A stretch of DNA of 64,000 nt, taken from Antedon mediterranea (taxonomy: Eukaryota; Echinodermata; Crinoidea; Comatulida; Antedonidae). The notes under the pieces were generated by a model that made no database searches, was not told the origin of the DNA, and was given only the letters and a program-made list of their open reading frames with translations. The stretch spans positions 124,001-188,000 of the forward strand of contig NW_027306095.1 in NCBI RefSeq assembly GCF_964355755.1, in the 5' to 3' direction. Shown here piece by piece: positions 24,873-38,494 of this stretch (positions within the stretch are counted from its first letter, which is position 1; the number at the start of each line of letters is the position of its first letter). The translations under genes were made by a program, and so were the position numbers.

Positions 24873-24959
24873 ATGCGATTTGAAGCTATTTTGTGCACTT
24901 TGATGTTTTTGTGTGAAAAGTTTCATCGAAATGCACAAAATGGTCTAAAACGTCTCTAA
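24873..24959 (+). repeat. Representative 87-bp monomer (standard type)
   Basis: This copy is a good stand-in for the standard monomer. It runs from one ATGCGATTTG to the base before the next, exactly 87 bp, with 17 G and 12 C (33% G+C). It holds three CpG sites (GCGAT, ATCGAA, AACGTC), where base composition predicts about 2.3. It carries the dyad described separately at 24888-24941 and one GTGCAC hexamer. The end TCTCTAA abuts the next ATG, so the frame that opens at ATG closes exactly at the monomer boundary. When the same position reads CAA instead of TAA, the frame runs on into the next monomer. The choice of monomer start is a convenience; the true unit of amplification is not known. Confidence 0.9.
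24888..24941. repeat. Dyad (inverted repeat) inside the monomer
   Basis: The left arm ATTTTGTGCA (24888-24897) is the exact reverse complement of the right arm TGCACAAAAT (24932-24941), with 34 bp between them. Pairing continues inward: TTTGATG faces CATCGAAA with one bulged base on each side, then TTTT faces AAAA around a GTGTG loop. Outward, an RNA could add G-U and C-G pairs next to the arms. The same arrangement recurs in most 86- and 87-bp monomers on both strands. It explains why the two orientations look alike. Dyad-rich satellites have been proposed to adopt non-B structures at centromeres; whether that applies here is inference. Confidence 0.8.
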
Positions 24960-25899
24960 ATGCGATTTGAAGCTATTTTGTGCACTTTGATGTTTTTTTG
25001 TGAAAAGTTTCATCGAAATGCACAAAATGGTCTAAAACGTCTCCAAATGCGATTTGAAGCTATTTTGTGCACTTTGTCGTTTTTGTGTGAAAAGTTTCAT
25101 CGAAATGCTCAAAATGGTCTAAAACGTCTCCAAATGCGATTTGAAGCAATTTTGTGCAATTTGATGTTTTTGTGTGAAAAGTTTCATCGAAATGCACAAA
25201 ATGGTCTAAAACGTCTGCAAATGCGATTTGAAGCTATTTTGTGCACTTTGATGTTTTTTTTGTGAAAAGTTTCATCGAAATGCACAAAATTGTCTAAAAC
25301 GTCTCCAAATACGATATTAAGCTATTTTGTGCACTTGGATGTTTTTGTGTGAAAAGTTTCATCGAAATGCACAAAATGGTCTAAAACGTCTGCAAATGCG
25401 ATTTGAAGCTATTTTGTGCACTTTGATGTTTTTTTGTGAAAAGTTTCATCGAAATGCACAAAATGGTCTAAAACGTCTCTAAATGCGATTTGAAGCTATT
25501 TTGTGCACTTTGTCGTTTTTGTGTGAAAAGTTTCATCGAAATGCTCAAAATGGTCTAAAACGTCTCCAAATGCGATTTGAAGAAATTTTGTGCACTTTGA
25601 TGTTTTTGTGTGAAAAGTTTCATCGAAATGCACAAAATGGTCTAAAACGTCTGCAAATGCGATTTGAAGCTATTTTGTGCACTTTGTCGTTTTTGTGTGA
25701 AAAGTTTTTTCGAAATGCACAAAATGGTCTAAAACGTCTCCAAATGCGATTTGAAGCAATTTTGTGCACTTTGATGTTTTGTGTAATCCAGTTTCATCGA
25801 AATGTACAAAATTGTCAAAAACGTCTCTAAATGCGATTTGAAGCTATTTTGTGCACTTTGTCGTTTTTGTGTGAAAAGTTTTTTCGAAATGCACAAAAT

Positions 25900-27245
25900 G
25901 GTCTAAAACGTCTCCAATTGCGATTTGAAGTTATTTTGTGCACTTTGATGTTTTGTGTGAAAAGTTTTATCGAAATGCTCAAAATGGTCTAAAACGGTTT
26001 CAAATGTGATTTTAAGCACCTTGATATTTTTGTATAATCAAGTTAAATCGAAATAGACAAAATGGTCTAAAACGTCTGCAAATGCGATTTAAAGCTATTT
26101 TGTGCACTTTAATGTTTTGTGTGAAAAGTTTTATCGAAATTCTCAAAATGGTCTAAAACGGTTTCAAATGTGATTTTAAGCACTTTGATGTTTTTGTGTA
26201 ATCAAGTTTCATCGAAAAGCACAAAATGGTTTAAAACGTCTGAAGCTATTTTGTGCACTTTGATGTTTTTGTGTGAAAAGTTTCATCGAAATGCACAAAA
26301 TTGTCTAAAACGTTTCCAAATACGATATTAAGCTATTGTATGCACTTTGATGTTTTTGAGTGAAAAGTTTTTTCGAAATGCACAAAATGGTCTAAAACGT
26401 CTCCAAATGCGATTTGAAGCTATTTTGTGCACTTTGATGTTTTTTTCTGAAAAGTTTCATCGAAATGCACAAAATGGTCTAAAACGTCTCTAAATGCGAT
26501 TTGAAGCTATTTTGTGCACTTTGATGTTTTTGTGTGAAAAGTTTCATCGAAATGCACAAAATGGTCTAAAACGTCTCTAAATGCGATTTGAAGTTATTTT
26601 GTGCACTTTGATGTTTTGTGTGAAAAGTTTTATCGAAATGCTCAAAATGGTCTAAAACGGTTTCAAATGTGATTTTAAGCACTTTGATATTTTTGTGTAA
26701 TCAAGTTTCATCGAAATGCACAAAATGGTCTAAAACGTCTCCAAATGCGATTTGAAGCTATTTTGTGCACTTTGATGTTTTGTGTGAAAAGTTTTATCGA
26801 AATTCTCAAAATGGTCTAAAACGGTTTCAAATGTGATTTTAAGCACTTTTATGTTTTTGTGTAATCAAGTTTCATCGAAATGCACAAAATGGTTTAAAAC
26901 GTCTGCAAATGCGATTTGAAGCTATTTTGTGCACTTTGATGTTTTTGTGTGAAAAGTTTCATCGAAATGCACAAAATTGTCTAAAACGTTTCCAAATACG
27001 ATATTAAGCTATTGTATGCACTTTGATGTTTTTGAGTGAAAAGTTTTTTCGAAATGCACAAAATGGTCTAAAACGTCTCCAAATGCGATTTGGAGCTCTT
27101 TTGTGCACTTTGATGTTTTGTGTAAAAAGTTTGCTATTTTGTGCACTTTAATGTTTTGTGTGAAAAGTTTTATCGAAATGCTCAAAATTGTCTAAAACGG
27201 TTTCAAATGTGATTTTAAGCACTTTGATATTTTTGTGTAATCAAG
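25900..27245 (+). repeat. Dispersed copy, partner 32073-33431
   Basis: This segment matches about 32073-33431 at offset 6173, changing to 6186 after a 13-bp deletion near 26240 (GTCTGAAGCTATTTTG). Shared marks are ATCGAAATAGACAAAATGG (26047 and 32220) and the truncated monomer (27124 and 33310). Confidence 0.8.
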
Positions 27246-30200
27246 TTTCATCGAAATGCACAAAATGGTCTAAAACGTCTGCAAATGCGATTTAAAGCTA
27301 TTTTGTGCACTTTGATGTTTTTGTGTGAAAAGTTTCATCGAAATGCACAAAATGGTCTAAAACGTCTCTAAATGCGATTTGAAGCTATTTTGTGCACTTT
27401 GATGTTTTTTTCTGAAAAGTTTCATCGAAATGCACAAAATGGTCTAAAACGTCTCCAAATGCGATTTGAAGCTATTTTGTGCACTTTGATGTTTTTGTGT
27501 GAAAAGTTTATTCGAAATGCACAAAATGGTCTAAAACGTCTCCAAATGCGATTTGAAGTTATTTTGTGCACTTTGATGTTTTGTGTGAAAAGTTTTATCG
27601 AAATGCTCAAAATGGTCTAAAACGGTTTCAAATGTGATTTTAAGCACTTTGATATTTTTGTGTAATCAAGTTTCATCGAAATGCTCAAAATGGTCTAAAA
27701 CGTCTCCAAATGCGATTTGAAGCTATTTTGTGCACTTTGATGTTTTTTTGTGAAAAGTTTCATCGAAATGCACAAAATGGTCTAAAACGTCTCTAAATGC
27801 GATTTGAAGCTATTTTGTGCACTTTGATGTTTTTGTGTGAAAAGTTTCATCGAAATGCACAAAATGGTCTAAAACGTCTCTAAATGCGATTTGAAGCTAT
27901 TTTGTGCACTTTGATGTTTTTTTGTGAAAAGTTTCATCGAAATGCACAAAATGGTCTAAAACGTCTCTAAATGCGATTTGAAGCTATTTTGTGCACTTTG
28001 ATGTTTTTTTGTGAAAAGTTTCATCGAAATGCACAAAATTGTCTAAAACGTCTCTAAATGCGATTTGAAGCTATTTTGTGCACTTTGTCGTTTTTGTGTG
28101 AAAAGTTTCATCGAAATGCACAAAATGGTCTAAAACGTCTGCAAATGCGATTTGAAGCTATTTTGTGCACTTTGTCGTTTTTGTGTGAAAAGTTTTTTCG
28201 AAATGCACAAAATGGTCTAAAACGTCTCCAATTGCGATTTGAAGTTATTTTGTGCACTTTGATGTTTTGTGTGAAAAGTTTTATCGAAATGCTCAAAATG
28301 GTCTAAAACGGTTTCAAATGTGATTTTAAGCACTTTGATATTTTTGTGTAATCAAGTTTCATCGAAATGCACAAAATGGTCTAAAACGTCTGCAAATGCG
28401 ATTTAAAGCTATTTTGTGCACTTTAATGTTTTGTGTGAAAAGTTTTATCGAAATTCTCAAAATGGTCTAAAACGGTTTCAAATGTGATTTTAAGCACTTT
28501 GATGTTTTTGTGTAATCAAGTTTCATCGAAATGCACAAAATGGTTTAAAACGTCTGCAAATGCGATTTGAAGCTATTTTGTGCACTTTGATGTTTTTGTG
28601 TGAAAAGTTTCATCGAAATGCACAAAATTGTCTAAAACGTCTCCAAATACGATATTAAGCTATTTTGTGCACTTTGATGTTTTTGTGTGAAAAGTTTCAT
28701 CGAAATGCACAAAATGGTCTAAAACGTCTGCAAATGCGATTTGAAGCTATTTTGTGCACTTTGTCGTTTTTGTGTGAAAAGTTTCATCGAAATGCTCAAA
28801 ATGGTCTAAAACGTCTCCAAATGCGATTTGAAGCAATTTTTTGCACTTTGATGTTTTTGTGTGAAAAGTTTCATCGAAATGCACAAAATGGTCTCTAAAA
28901 CGTCTGCAAATGCGATTTGAAGCTATTTTGTGCACTTTGTCGTTTTTGTGTGAAAAGTTTTTTCGAAATGCACAAAATGGTCTAAAACGTCTCCAAATGC
29001 GATTTGAAGCAATTTTGTGCACTTTGATGTTTTGTGTAATCCAGTTTCATCGAAATGTACAAAATTGTCTAAAACGTCTCTAAATGCGATTTGAAGCTAT
29101 TTTGTGCACTTTGTCGTTTTTGTGTGAAAAGTTTTTTCGAAATGCACAAAATGGTCTAAAGCGTCTCCAATTGCGATTTGAAGTTATTTTGTGCACTTTG
29201 ATGTTTTGTGTGAAAAGTTTTATCGAAATGCTCAAAATGGTCTAAAACGGTTTCAAATGTGATTTTAAGCACTTTGATATTTTTGTATAATCAAGTTAAA
29301 TCGAAATGCACAAAATGGTCTAAAACGTCTGCAAATGCGATTTAAAGCTATTTTGTGCACTTTAATGTTTTGTGTGAAAAGTTTTATCGAAATTCTCAAA
29401 ATGGTCTAAAACGGTTTCAAATGTGATTTTAAGCACTTTGATGTTTTTGTGTAATCAAGTTTCATCGAAAAGCACAAAATGGTTTAAAACGTCTGCAAAT
29501 GCGATTTGAAGCTATTTTGTGCACTTTGATGTTTTTGTGTGAAAAGTTTCATCGAAATGCACAAAATGGTCTAAAACGTCTCCAAATGCGATATTAAGCT
29601 ATTTTGTGCACTTTGATGTTTTTTTCTGAAAAGTTTCATCGAAATGCACAAAATGGTCTAAAACGTCTCTAAATGCGATTTGAAGCTATTTTGTGCACTT
29701 TGATGTTTTTGTGTGAAAAGTTTCATCGAAATGCACAAAATGGTCTAAAACGTCTCTAAATGCGATTTGAAGCTATTTTGTGCACTTTGATGTTTTTTTG
29801 TGAAAAGTTTCATCGAAATGCACAAAATGGTCTAAAACGTCTCTAAATGCGATTTGAAGCTATTTCGTGCACTTTGTCGTTTTTGTGTGAAAAGTTTCAT
29901 CGAAATGCACAAAATGGTCTAAAACGTCTCCAAATGCGATTTGAAGCAATTTTGTGCACTTTGATGTTTTTGTGTGAAAAGTTTCATCGAAATGCACAAA
30001 ATGTTCTAAAACGTCTGCAAATGCGATTTGAAGCTATTTTGTGCACTTTGATGTTTTTTTGTGAAAAGTTTCATCGAAATGCACAAAATTGTCTAAAACG
30101 TCTCTAAATGCGATTTGAAGCTATTTTGTGCACTTTGATGTTTTTTTGTGAAAAGTTTCATCGAAATGCACAAAATGGTCTAAAACGTCTCTAAATGCGA

Positions 30201-32042
30201 TTTGAAGCTATTTTGTGCACTTTGATGTTTTTTTTTGAAAAGTTTCATCGAAATGCACAAAATGGTCTAAAACGTCTCTAAATGCGATTTGAAGCTATAT
30301 TGTGCACTTTGTCGTTTTTGTGTGAAAAGTTTCATCGAAATGCTCAAAATGGTCTAAAACGTCTCCAAATGCGATTTGAAGCAATTTTGTGCACTTTGAT
30401 GTTTTTGTGTGAAAAGTTTCATCGAAATGCACAAAATGGTCTAAAACGTCTGCAAATGCGATTTGAAGCTATTTTGTGCACTTTGATGTTTTTTTGTGAA
30501 AAGTTTCATCGAAAGGCACAAAATTGTCTAAAACGTCTCTAAATGCGATTTGAAGCTATTTTGTGCACTTTGTCGTTTTTGTGTGAAAAGTTTCATCGAA
30601 ATTCCCAAAATGGTCTAAAACATCTCCAAATGCGATTTGAAGCAATTTTGTGCACTTTGATGTTTTTGTGTGAAAAGTTTCATCGAAATGCACAAAATGG
30701 TCTAAAACGTCTGCAAATGCGATTTGAAGCTATTTTGTGCACTTTGTCGTTTTTGTGTGAAAAGTTTTTTCGAAATGCACAAAATGGTCTAAAACGTCTC
30801 CAAATGCGATTTGAAGCAATTTTGTGCACTTTGATGTTTTGTGTAATCCAGTTTCATCGAAATGTACAAAATTGTCTAAAACGTCTCTAAATGCGATTTG
30901 AAGCTATTTTGTGCACTTTGTCGTTTTTGTGTGAAAAGTTTTTTAGAAATACACAAAATGGTCTAAAACGTCTCCAAATGCGATTTGAAGCAATTTTGTG
31001 CACTTTGATGTTTTGTGTAATCCAGTTTCATCGAAATGTACAAAATTGTCTAAAACGTCTCTAAATGCGATTTGAAGCTATTTTGTGCACTTTGTCGTTT
31101 TTGTGTGAAAAGTTTTTTCGAAATGCACAAAATGGTCTAAAACGTCTCCAATTGCGATTTGAAGTTATTTTGTGCACTTTGATGTTTTGTGTGAAAAGTT
31201 TTATCGAAATGCTCAAAATGGTCTAAAACGGTTTCAAATGTGATTTTAAGCACTTTGATATTTTTATGTAATCAAGTTTCATCGAAATTCACAAAATGGT
31301 CTAAAACGTCTGCAAATGCGATTTAAAGCTATTTTGTGCACTTTAATGTTTTGTGTGAAAAGTTTTATCGAAATTCTCAAAATGGTCTAAAACGGTTTCA
31401 AATGTGATTTTAAGCACTTTGATGTTTTTGTGTAATCAAGTTTCATCGAAATGCACAAAATGGTTTAAAACGTCTGCAAATGCGATTTGAAGCTATTTTG
31501 TGCACTTTGATGTTTTTGTGTGAAAAGTTTCATCGAAATGCACAAAATTGTCTAAAACGTCTCCAAATACGATATTAACCTATTTTGTGCACTTTGATGT
31601 TTTTGTGTGAAAAGTTTCATCGAAATGCACAAAATGGTCTAAAACGTCTGCAAATGCGATTTGAAGCTATTTTGTGCACTTTGTCGTTTTTGTGTGAAAA
31701 GTTTCATCGAAATGCTCAAAATGGTCTAAAACGTCTCCAAATGCGATTTGAAGCAATTTTGTGCACTTTGATGTTTTTGTGTGAAAAGTTTCATCGAAAT
31801 GCACAAAATGGTCTCTAAAACGTCTGCAAATGCGATTTGAAGCTATTTTGTGCACTTTGTCGTTTTTGTGTGAAAAGTTTTTTCGAAATGCACAAAATGG
31901 TCTAAAACGTCTCCAAATGCGATTTGAAGCAATTTTGTGCACTTTGATGTTTTGTGTAATCCATTTTCATCGAAATGTACAAAATTGTCTAAAACGTCTC
32001 TAAATGCGATTTGAAGCTATTTTGTGCACTTTGTCGTTTTTG
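26582..32042 (+). repeat. 5.46-kb segment duplicated at 58540-64000
   Basis: The segment recurs at an offset of exactly 31,958 bp and is still matching when the window ends. Shared rare marks include CACTTTTATG (about 26845), CAATTTTTTGCAC (about 28833), TCTAAAGCGTC (about 29155), TATTTCGTGCAC (about 29862), a nine-T run (about 30227), TTTTTTAGAAATAC (about 30940), TTTTTATGTAATC (about 31261) and TATTAACC (about 31573). I noticed one difference: CTATATTGTGC at about 30296 is CTATTTTGTGC in the partner. The left edge is sharp, at about 26582. Confidence 0.9.
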
Positions 32043-32215
32043 TGTGAAAAGTTTTTTCGAAATGCACAAAATGGTCTAAAACGTCTCCAATTGCGATTTG
32101 AAGTTATTTTGTGCACTTTGATGTTTTGTGTGAAAAGTTTTATCGAAATGCTCAAAATGGTCTAAAACGGTTTCAAATGTGATTTTAAGCACTTTGATAT
32201 TTTTGTATAATCAAG
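29595..32215 (+). repeat. Segment with further copies at 49.6-52.2 kb and 44.8-46.5 kb
   Basis: Matches 49579-52199 at offset 19,984 (shared TATTTCGTGCAC, ATGTTCTAAAACG, TTTTTTAGAAAT and ATCCATTTTCATCG). From about 30282 to 31940 it also matches 44843-46501 at offset 14,561. Together with 61553 onward, this section exists in four near-identical copies. Confidence 0.82.
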
Positions 32216-35200
32216 TTAAATCGAAATAGACAAAATGGTCTAAAACGTCTGCAAATGCGATTTAAAGCTATTTTGTGCACTTTAATGTTTTGTGTGAAAA
32301 GTTTTATCGAAATTCTCAAAATGGTCTAAAACGGTTTCAAATGTGATTTTAAGCACTTTGATGTTTTTGTGTAATCAAGTTTCATCGAAAAGCACAAAAT
32401 GGTTTAAAACGTCTGCAAACGCGATTTGAAGCTATTTTGTGCACTTTGATGTTTTTGTGTGAAAAGTTTCATCGAAATGCACAAAATTGTCTAAAACGTT
32501 TCCAAATACGATATTAAGCTATTGTATGCACTTTGATGTTTTTGAGTGAAAAGTTTTTTCGAAATGCACAAAATGGTCTAAAACGTCTCCAAATGCGATT
32601 TGAAGCTATTTTGTGCACTTTGATGTTTTTTTCTGAAAAGTTTCATCGAAATGCACAAAATGGTCTAAAACGTCTCTAAATGCGATTTGAAGCTATTTTG
32701 TGCACTTTGATGTTTTTGTGTGAAAAGTTTCATCGAAATGCACAAAATGGTCTAAAACGTCTCTAAATGCGATTTGAAGTTATTTTGTGCACTTTGATGT
32801 TTTGTGTGAAAAGTTTTATCGAAATGCTCAAAATGGTCTAAAACGGTTTCAAATGTGATTTTAAGCACTTTGATATTTTTGTGTAATCAAGTTTCATCGA
32901 AATGCACAAAATGGTCTAAAACGTCTCCAAATGCGATTTGAAGCTATTTTGTGCACTTTAATGTTTTGTGTGAAAAGTTTTATCGAAATTCTCAAAATGG
33001 TCTAAAACGGTTTCAAATGTGATTTTAAGCACTTTGATGTTTTTGTGTAATCAAGTTTCATCGAAATGCACAAAATGGTTTAAAACGTCTGCAAATGCGA
33101 TTTGAAGCTATTTTGTGCACTTTGAAGTTTTTGTGTGAAAAGTTTCATCGAAATGCACAAAATTGTCTAAAACGTTTCCAAATACGATATTAAGCTATTG
33201 TATGCACTTTGATGTTTTTGAGTGAAAAGTTTTTTCGAAATGCACAAAATGGTCTAAAACGTCTCCAAATGCGATTTGGAGCTCTTTTGTGCACTTTGAT
33301 ATTTTGTGTAAAAAGTTTGCTATTTTGTGCACTTTAATGTTTTGTGTGAAAAGTTTTATCGAAATGCTCAAAATTGTCTAAAACGGTTTCAAATGTGATT
33401 TTAAGCACTTTGATATTTTTGTGTAATCAAGTTTTTTCGAAATGCACAACATGGTCTAAAACGTCTCCAAATGCGATTTGAAGCTATTTTGTGCACTTTG
33501 ATGTTTTTGTGTGAAAAGTTTCATCGAAATGCACAAAATGGTCTAAAACGTCTCTAAATGCGATTTAAAGCTATTTTGTGCACTTTGTCGTTTTTGTGTG
33601 AAAAGTTTCATCGAAATGCTCAAAATGGTCTAAAACGTCTCCAAATGCGATTTGAAGCAATTTTGTGCACTTTGATGTTTTTGTGTGAAAAGTTTCATCG
33701 AAATGCACAAAATGGTCTAAAACGTCTGCAAATGCGATTTGAAGCTATTTTGTGCACTTTGATGTTTTTTTGTGAAAAGTTTCATCGAAAGGCACAAAAT
33801 TGTCTAAAACGTCTCTAAATGCGATTTGAAGCTATTTTGTGCACTTTGTCGTTTTTGTGTGAAAAGTTTCATCGAAATTCCCAAAATGGTCTAAAACATC
33901 TCCAAATGCGATTTGAAGCAATTTTGTGCACTTTGATGTTTTTGTGTGAAAAGTTTCATCGAAATGCACAAAATGGTCTAAAACGTCTGCAAATGCGATT
34001 TGAAGCTATTTTGTGCACTTTGTCGTTTTTGTGTGAAAAGTTTTTTCGAAATGCACAAAATGGTCTAAAACGTCTCCAAATGCGATTTGAAGCAATTTTG
34101 TGCACTTTGATGTTTTGTGTAATCCAGTTTCATCGAAATGTACAAAATTGTCTAAAACGTCTCTAAATGCGATTTGAAGCTATTTTGTGCACTTTGTCGT
34201 TTTTGTGTGAAAAGTTTTTTCGAAATGCACAAAATGGTCTAAAACGTCTCCAAATGCGATTTGAAGCAATTTTGTGCACTTTGATGTTTTGTGTAATCCA
34301 ATTTCATCGAAATGTACAAAATTGTCTAAAACGTCTCTAAATGCGATTTGAAGCTATTTTGTGCACTTTGTCGTTTTTGTGTGAAAAGTTTTTTCGAAAT
34401 GCACAAAATGGTCTAAAACGTCTCCAATTGCGATTTGAAGTTATTTTGTGCACTTTGATGTTTTGTGTGAAAAGTTTTATCGAAATGCTCAAAATGGTCT
34501 AAAACGGTTTCAAATGTGATTTTAAGCACTTTGATATTTTTGTGTAATCAAGTTTCATCGAAATGCACAAAATGGTTTAAAACGTCTGCAAATGCGATTT
34601 GAAGCTATTTTGTGCACTTTGATGTTTTTGTGTGAAAAGTTTCATCGAAATGCACAAAATTGTCTAAAACGTCTCCAAATACGATATTAAGCTATTTTGT
34701 GCACTTTGATGTTTTTGTGTGAAAAGTTTCATCGAAATGCACAAAATGGTCTAAAACGTCTGCAAATGCGATTTGAAGCTATTTTGTGCACTTTGTCGTT
34801 TTTGTGTGAAAAGTTTCATCGAAATGCTCAAAATGGTCTAAAACGTCTCCAAATGCGATTTGAAGCAATTTTGTGCACTTTGATGTTTTTGTGTGAAAAG
34901 TTTCATCGAAATGCACAAAATGGTCTCTAAAACGTCTGCAAATGCGATTTGAAGTTATTTTGTGCACTTTGTCGTTTTTGTGTGAAAAGTTTTTTCGAAA
35001 TGCACAAAATGGTCTAAAACGTCTCCAAATGCGATTTGAAGCAATTTTGTGCACTTTGATGTTTTGTGTAATCCAGTTTCATCGAAATGTACAAAATTGT
35101 CTAAAACGTCTCTAAATGCGATTTGAAGCTATTTTGTGCACTTTGTCGTTTTTGTGTGAAAAGTTTTTTCGAAATGCACAAAATGGTCTAAAACGTCTCC

Positions 35201-35917
35201 AATTGCGATTTGAAGTTATTTTGTGCACTTTGATGTTTTGTGTGAAAAGTTTTATCGAAATGCTCAAAATGGTCTAAAACGGTTTCAAATGTGATTTTAA
35301 GCACTTTGATATTTTTGTATAATCAAGTTAAATCGAAATGCACAAAATGGTCTAAAACGTCTGCAAATGCGATTTAAAGCTATTTTGTGCACTTTAATGT
35401 TTTGTGTGAAAAGTTTTATCGAAATTCTCAAAATGGTCTAAAACGGTTTCAAATGTGATTTTAAGCACTTTGATGTTTTTGTGTAATCAAGTTTCATCGA
35501 AATGCACTAAATGGTTTAAAACGTCTGCAAATGCGATTTGAAGCTATTTTGTGCACTTTGATGTTTTTGTGTGAAAAGTTTCATCGAAATGCACAAAATT
35601 GTCTAAAACGTCTCCAAATACGATATTAAGCTATTGTATGCACTTTGATGTTTTTGAGTGAAAAGTTTTTTCGAAATGCACAAAATGGTCTAAAACGTCT
35701 CCAAATGCGATTTGGAGCTCTTTTGTGCACTTTGATGTTTTGTGTAAAAAGTTTGCTATTTTGTGCACTTTAATGTTTTGTGTGAAAAGTTTTATCGAAA
35801 TACTCAAAATTGTCTAAAACGGTTTCAAATGTGATTTTAAGCACTTTGATATTTTTGTGTAATCAAGTTTTTTCGAAATGCACAACATGGTCTAAAACGT
35901 CTCCAAATGCGATTTGA

Positions 35918-38494
35918 AGCTATTTTGTGCACTTTGATGTTTTTGTGTGAAAAGTTTATTCGAAATGCACAAAATGGTCTAAAACGTCTCCAAATGCGAT
36001 TTGAAGTTATTTTGTGCACTTTGATGTTTTGTGTGAAAAGTTTTATCGAAATGCTCAAAATGGTCTAAAACGGTTTCAAATGTGATTTTAAGCCCTTTGA
36101 TATTTTTGTGTAATCAAGTTTCATCGAAATGCTCAAAATGGTCTAAAACGTCTCCAAATGCGATTTGAAGCTATTTTGTGCACTTTGATGTTTTTTTGTG
36201 AAAAGTTTCATCGAAATGCACAAAATGGTCTAAAACGTCTCTAAATGCGATTTGAAGCTATTTTGTGCACTTTGATGTTTTTGTGTGAAAAGTTTCATCG
36301 AAATGCACAAAATGGTCTAAAACGTCTCTAAATGCGATTTGAAGCTATTTTGTGCACTTTGATGTTTTTTTGTGAAAAGTTTCATCGAAATGCACAAAAT
36401 GGTCTAAAACGTCTCTAAATGCGATTTGAAGCTATTTTGTGCACTTTGATGTTTTTTTGTGAAAAGTTTCATCGAAATGCACAAAATTGTCTAAAACGTC
36501 TCTAAATGCGATTTGAAGCTATTTTGTGCACTTTGTCGTTTTTGTGTGAAAAGTTTCATCGAAATGCTCAAAATGGTCTAAAACGTCTCCAAATGCGATT
36601 TGAAGCAATTTTGTGCACTTTGATGTTTTTGTGTGAAAAGTTTCATCGAAATGCACAAAATGGTCTAAAACGTCTGCAAATGCGATTTGAAGCTATTTTG
36701 TGCACTTTGTCGTTTTTGTGTGAAAAGTTTTTTCGAAATGCACAAAATGGTCTAAAACGTCTCCAATTGCGATTTGAAGTTATTTTGTGCACTTTGATGT
36801 TTTGTGTGAAAAGTTTTATCGAAATGCTCAAAATGGTCTAAAACGGTTTCAAATGTGATTTTAAGCACTTTGATATTTTTGTGTAATCAAGTTTCATCGA
36901 AATGCACAAAATGGTCTAAAACGTCTGCAAATGCGATTTAAAGCTATTTTGTGCACTTTAATATTTTGTGTGAAAAGTTTTATCGAAATTCTCAAAATGG
37001 TCTAAAACGGTTTCAAATGTGATTTTAAGCACTTTGATGTTTTTGTGTAATCAAGTTTCATCGAAATGCACAAAATGGTTTAAAACGTCTGCAAATGCGA
37101 TTTGAAGCTATTTTGTGCACTTTGATGTTTTTGTGTGAAAAGTTTCCTCGAAATGCACAAAATTGTCTAAAACGTCTCCAAATACGATATTAAGCTATTT
37201 TGTGCACTTTGATGTTTTTGTGTGAAAAGTTTATTCGAAATGCACAAAATGGTCTAAAACGTCTCCAAATGCGATTTGAAGTTATTTTGTGCACTTTGAT
37301 GTTTTGTGTGAAAAGTTTTATCGAAATGCTCAAAATGGTCTAAAACGGTTTCAAATGTGATTTTAAGCACTTTGATATTTTTGTGTAATCAAGTTTCATC
37401 GAAATGCTCAAAATGGTCTAAAACGTCTCCAAATGCGATTTGAAGCTATTTTGTGCACTTTGATGTTTTTTTGTGAAAAGTTTCATCGAAATGCACAAAA
37501 TGGTCTAAAACGTCTCTAAATGCGATTTGAAGCTATTTTGTGCACTTTGATGTTTTTGTGTGAAAAGTTTCATCGAAATGCACAAAATGGTCTAAAACGT
37601 CTCTAAATGCGATTTGAAGCTATTTTGTGCACTTTGATGTTTTTTTGTGAAAAGTTTCATCGAAATGCACAAAATGGTCTAAAACGTCTCTAAATGCGAT
37701 TTGAAGCTATTTTGTGCACTTTGATGTTTTTTTGTGAAAAGTTTCATCGAAATGCACAAAATTGTCTAAAACGTCTCTAAATGCGATTTGAAGCTATTTT
37801 GTGCACTTTGTCGTTTTTGTGTGAAAAGTTTCATCGAAATGCTCAAAATGGTCTAAAACGTCTCCAAATGCGATTTGAAGCAATTTTGTGCACTTTGATG
37901 TTTTTGTGTGAAAAGTTTCATCGAAATGCACAAAATGGTCTAAAACGTCTGCAAATGCGATTTGAAGCTATTTTGTGCACTTTGTCGTTTTTGTGTGAAA
38001 AGTTTTTTCGAAATGCACAAAATGGTCTAAAACGTCTCCAATTGCGATTTGAAGTTATTTTGTGCACTTTGATGTTTTGTGTGAAAAGTTTTATCGAAAT
38101 GCTCAAAATGGTCTAAAACGGTTTCAAATGTGATTTTAAGCACTTTGATATTTTTGTGTAATCAAGTTTCATCGAAATGCACAAAATGGTCTAAAACGTC
38201 TGCAAATGCGATTTAAAGCTATTTTGTGCACTTTAATATTTTGTGTGAAAAGTTTTATCGAAATTCTCAAAATGGTCTAAAACGGTTTCAAATGTGATTT
38301 TAAGCACTTTGATGTTTTTGTGTAATCAAGTTTCATCGAAATGCACAAAATGGTTTAAAACGTCTGCAAATGCGATTTGAAGCTATTTTGTGCACTTTGA
38401 TGTTTTTGTGTGAAAAGTTTCCTCGAAATGCACAAAATTGTCTAAAACGTCTCCAAATACGATATTAAGCTATTTTGTGCACTTTGATGTTTTT
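35918..38494 (+). repeat. 1275-bp tandem duplication
   Basis: About 35918-37219 recurs at 37193-38494 at offset 1275. Both copies share rare marks: CTTTAATATTTTGTG (about 36957 and 38232) and AGTTTCCTCGAAATG (37142 and 38417). The copies are nearly identical by eye. Confidence 0.87.
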
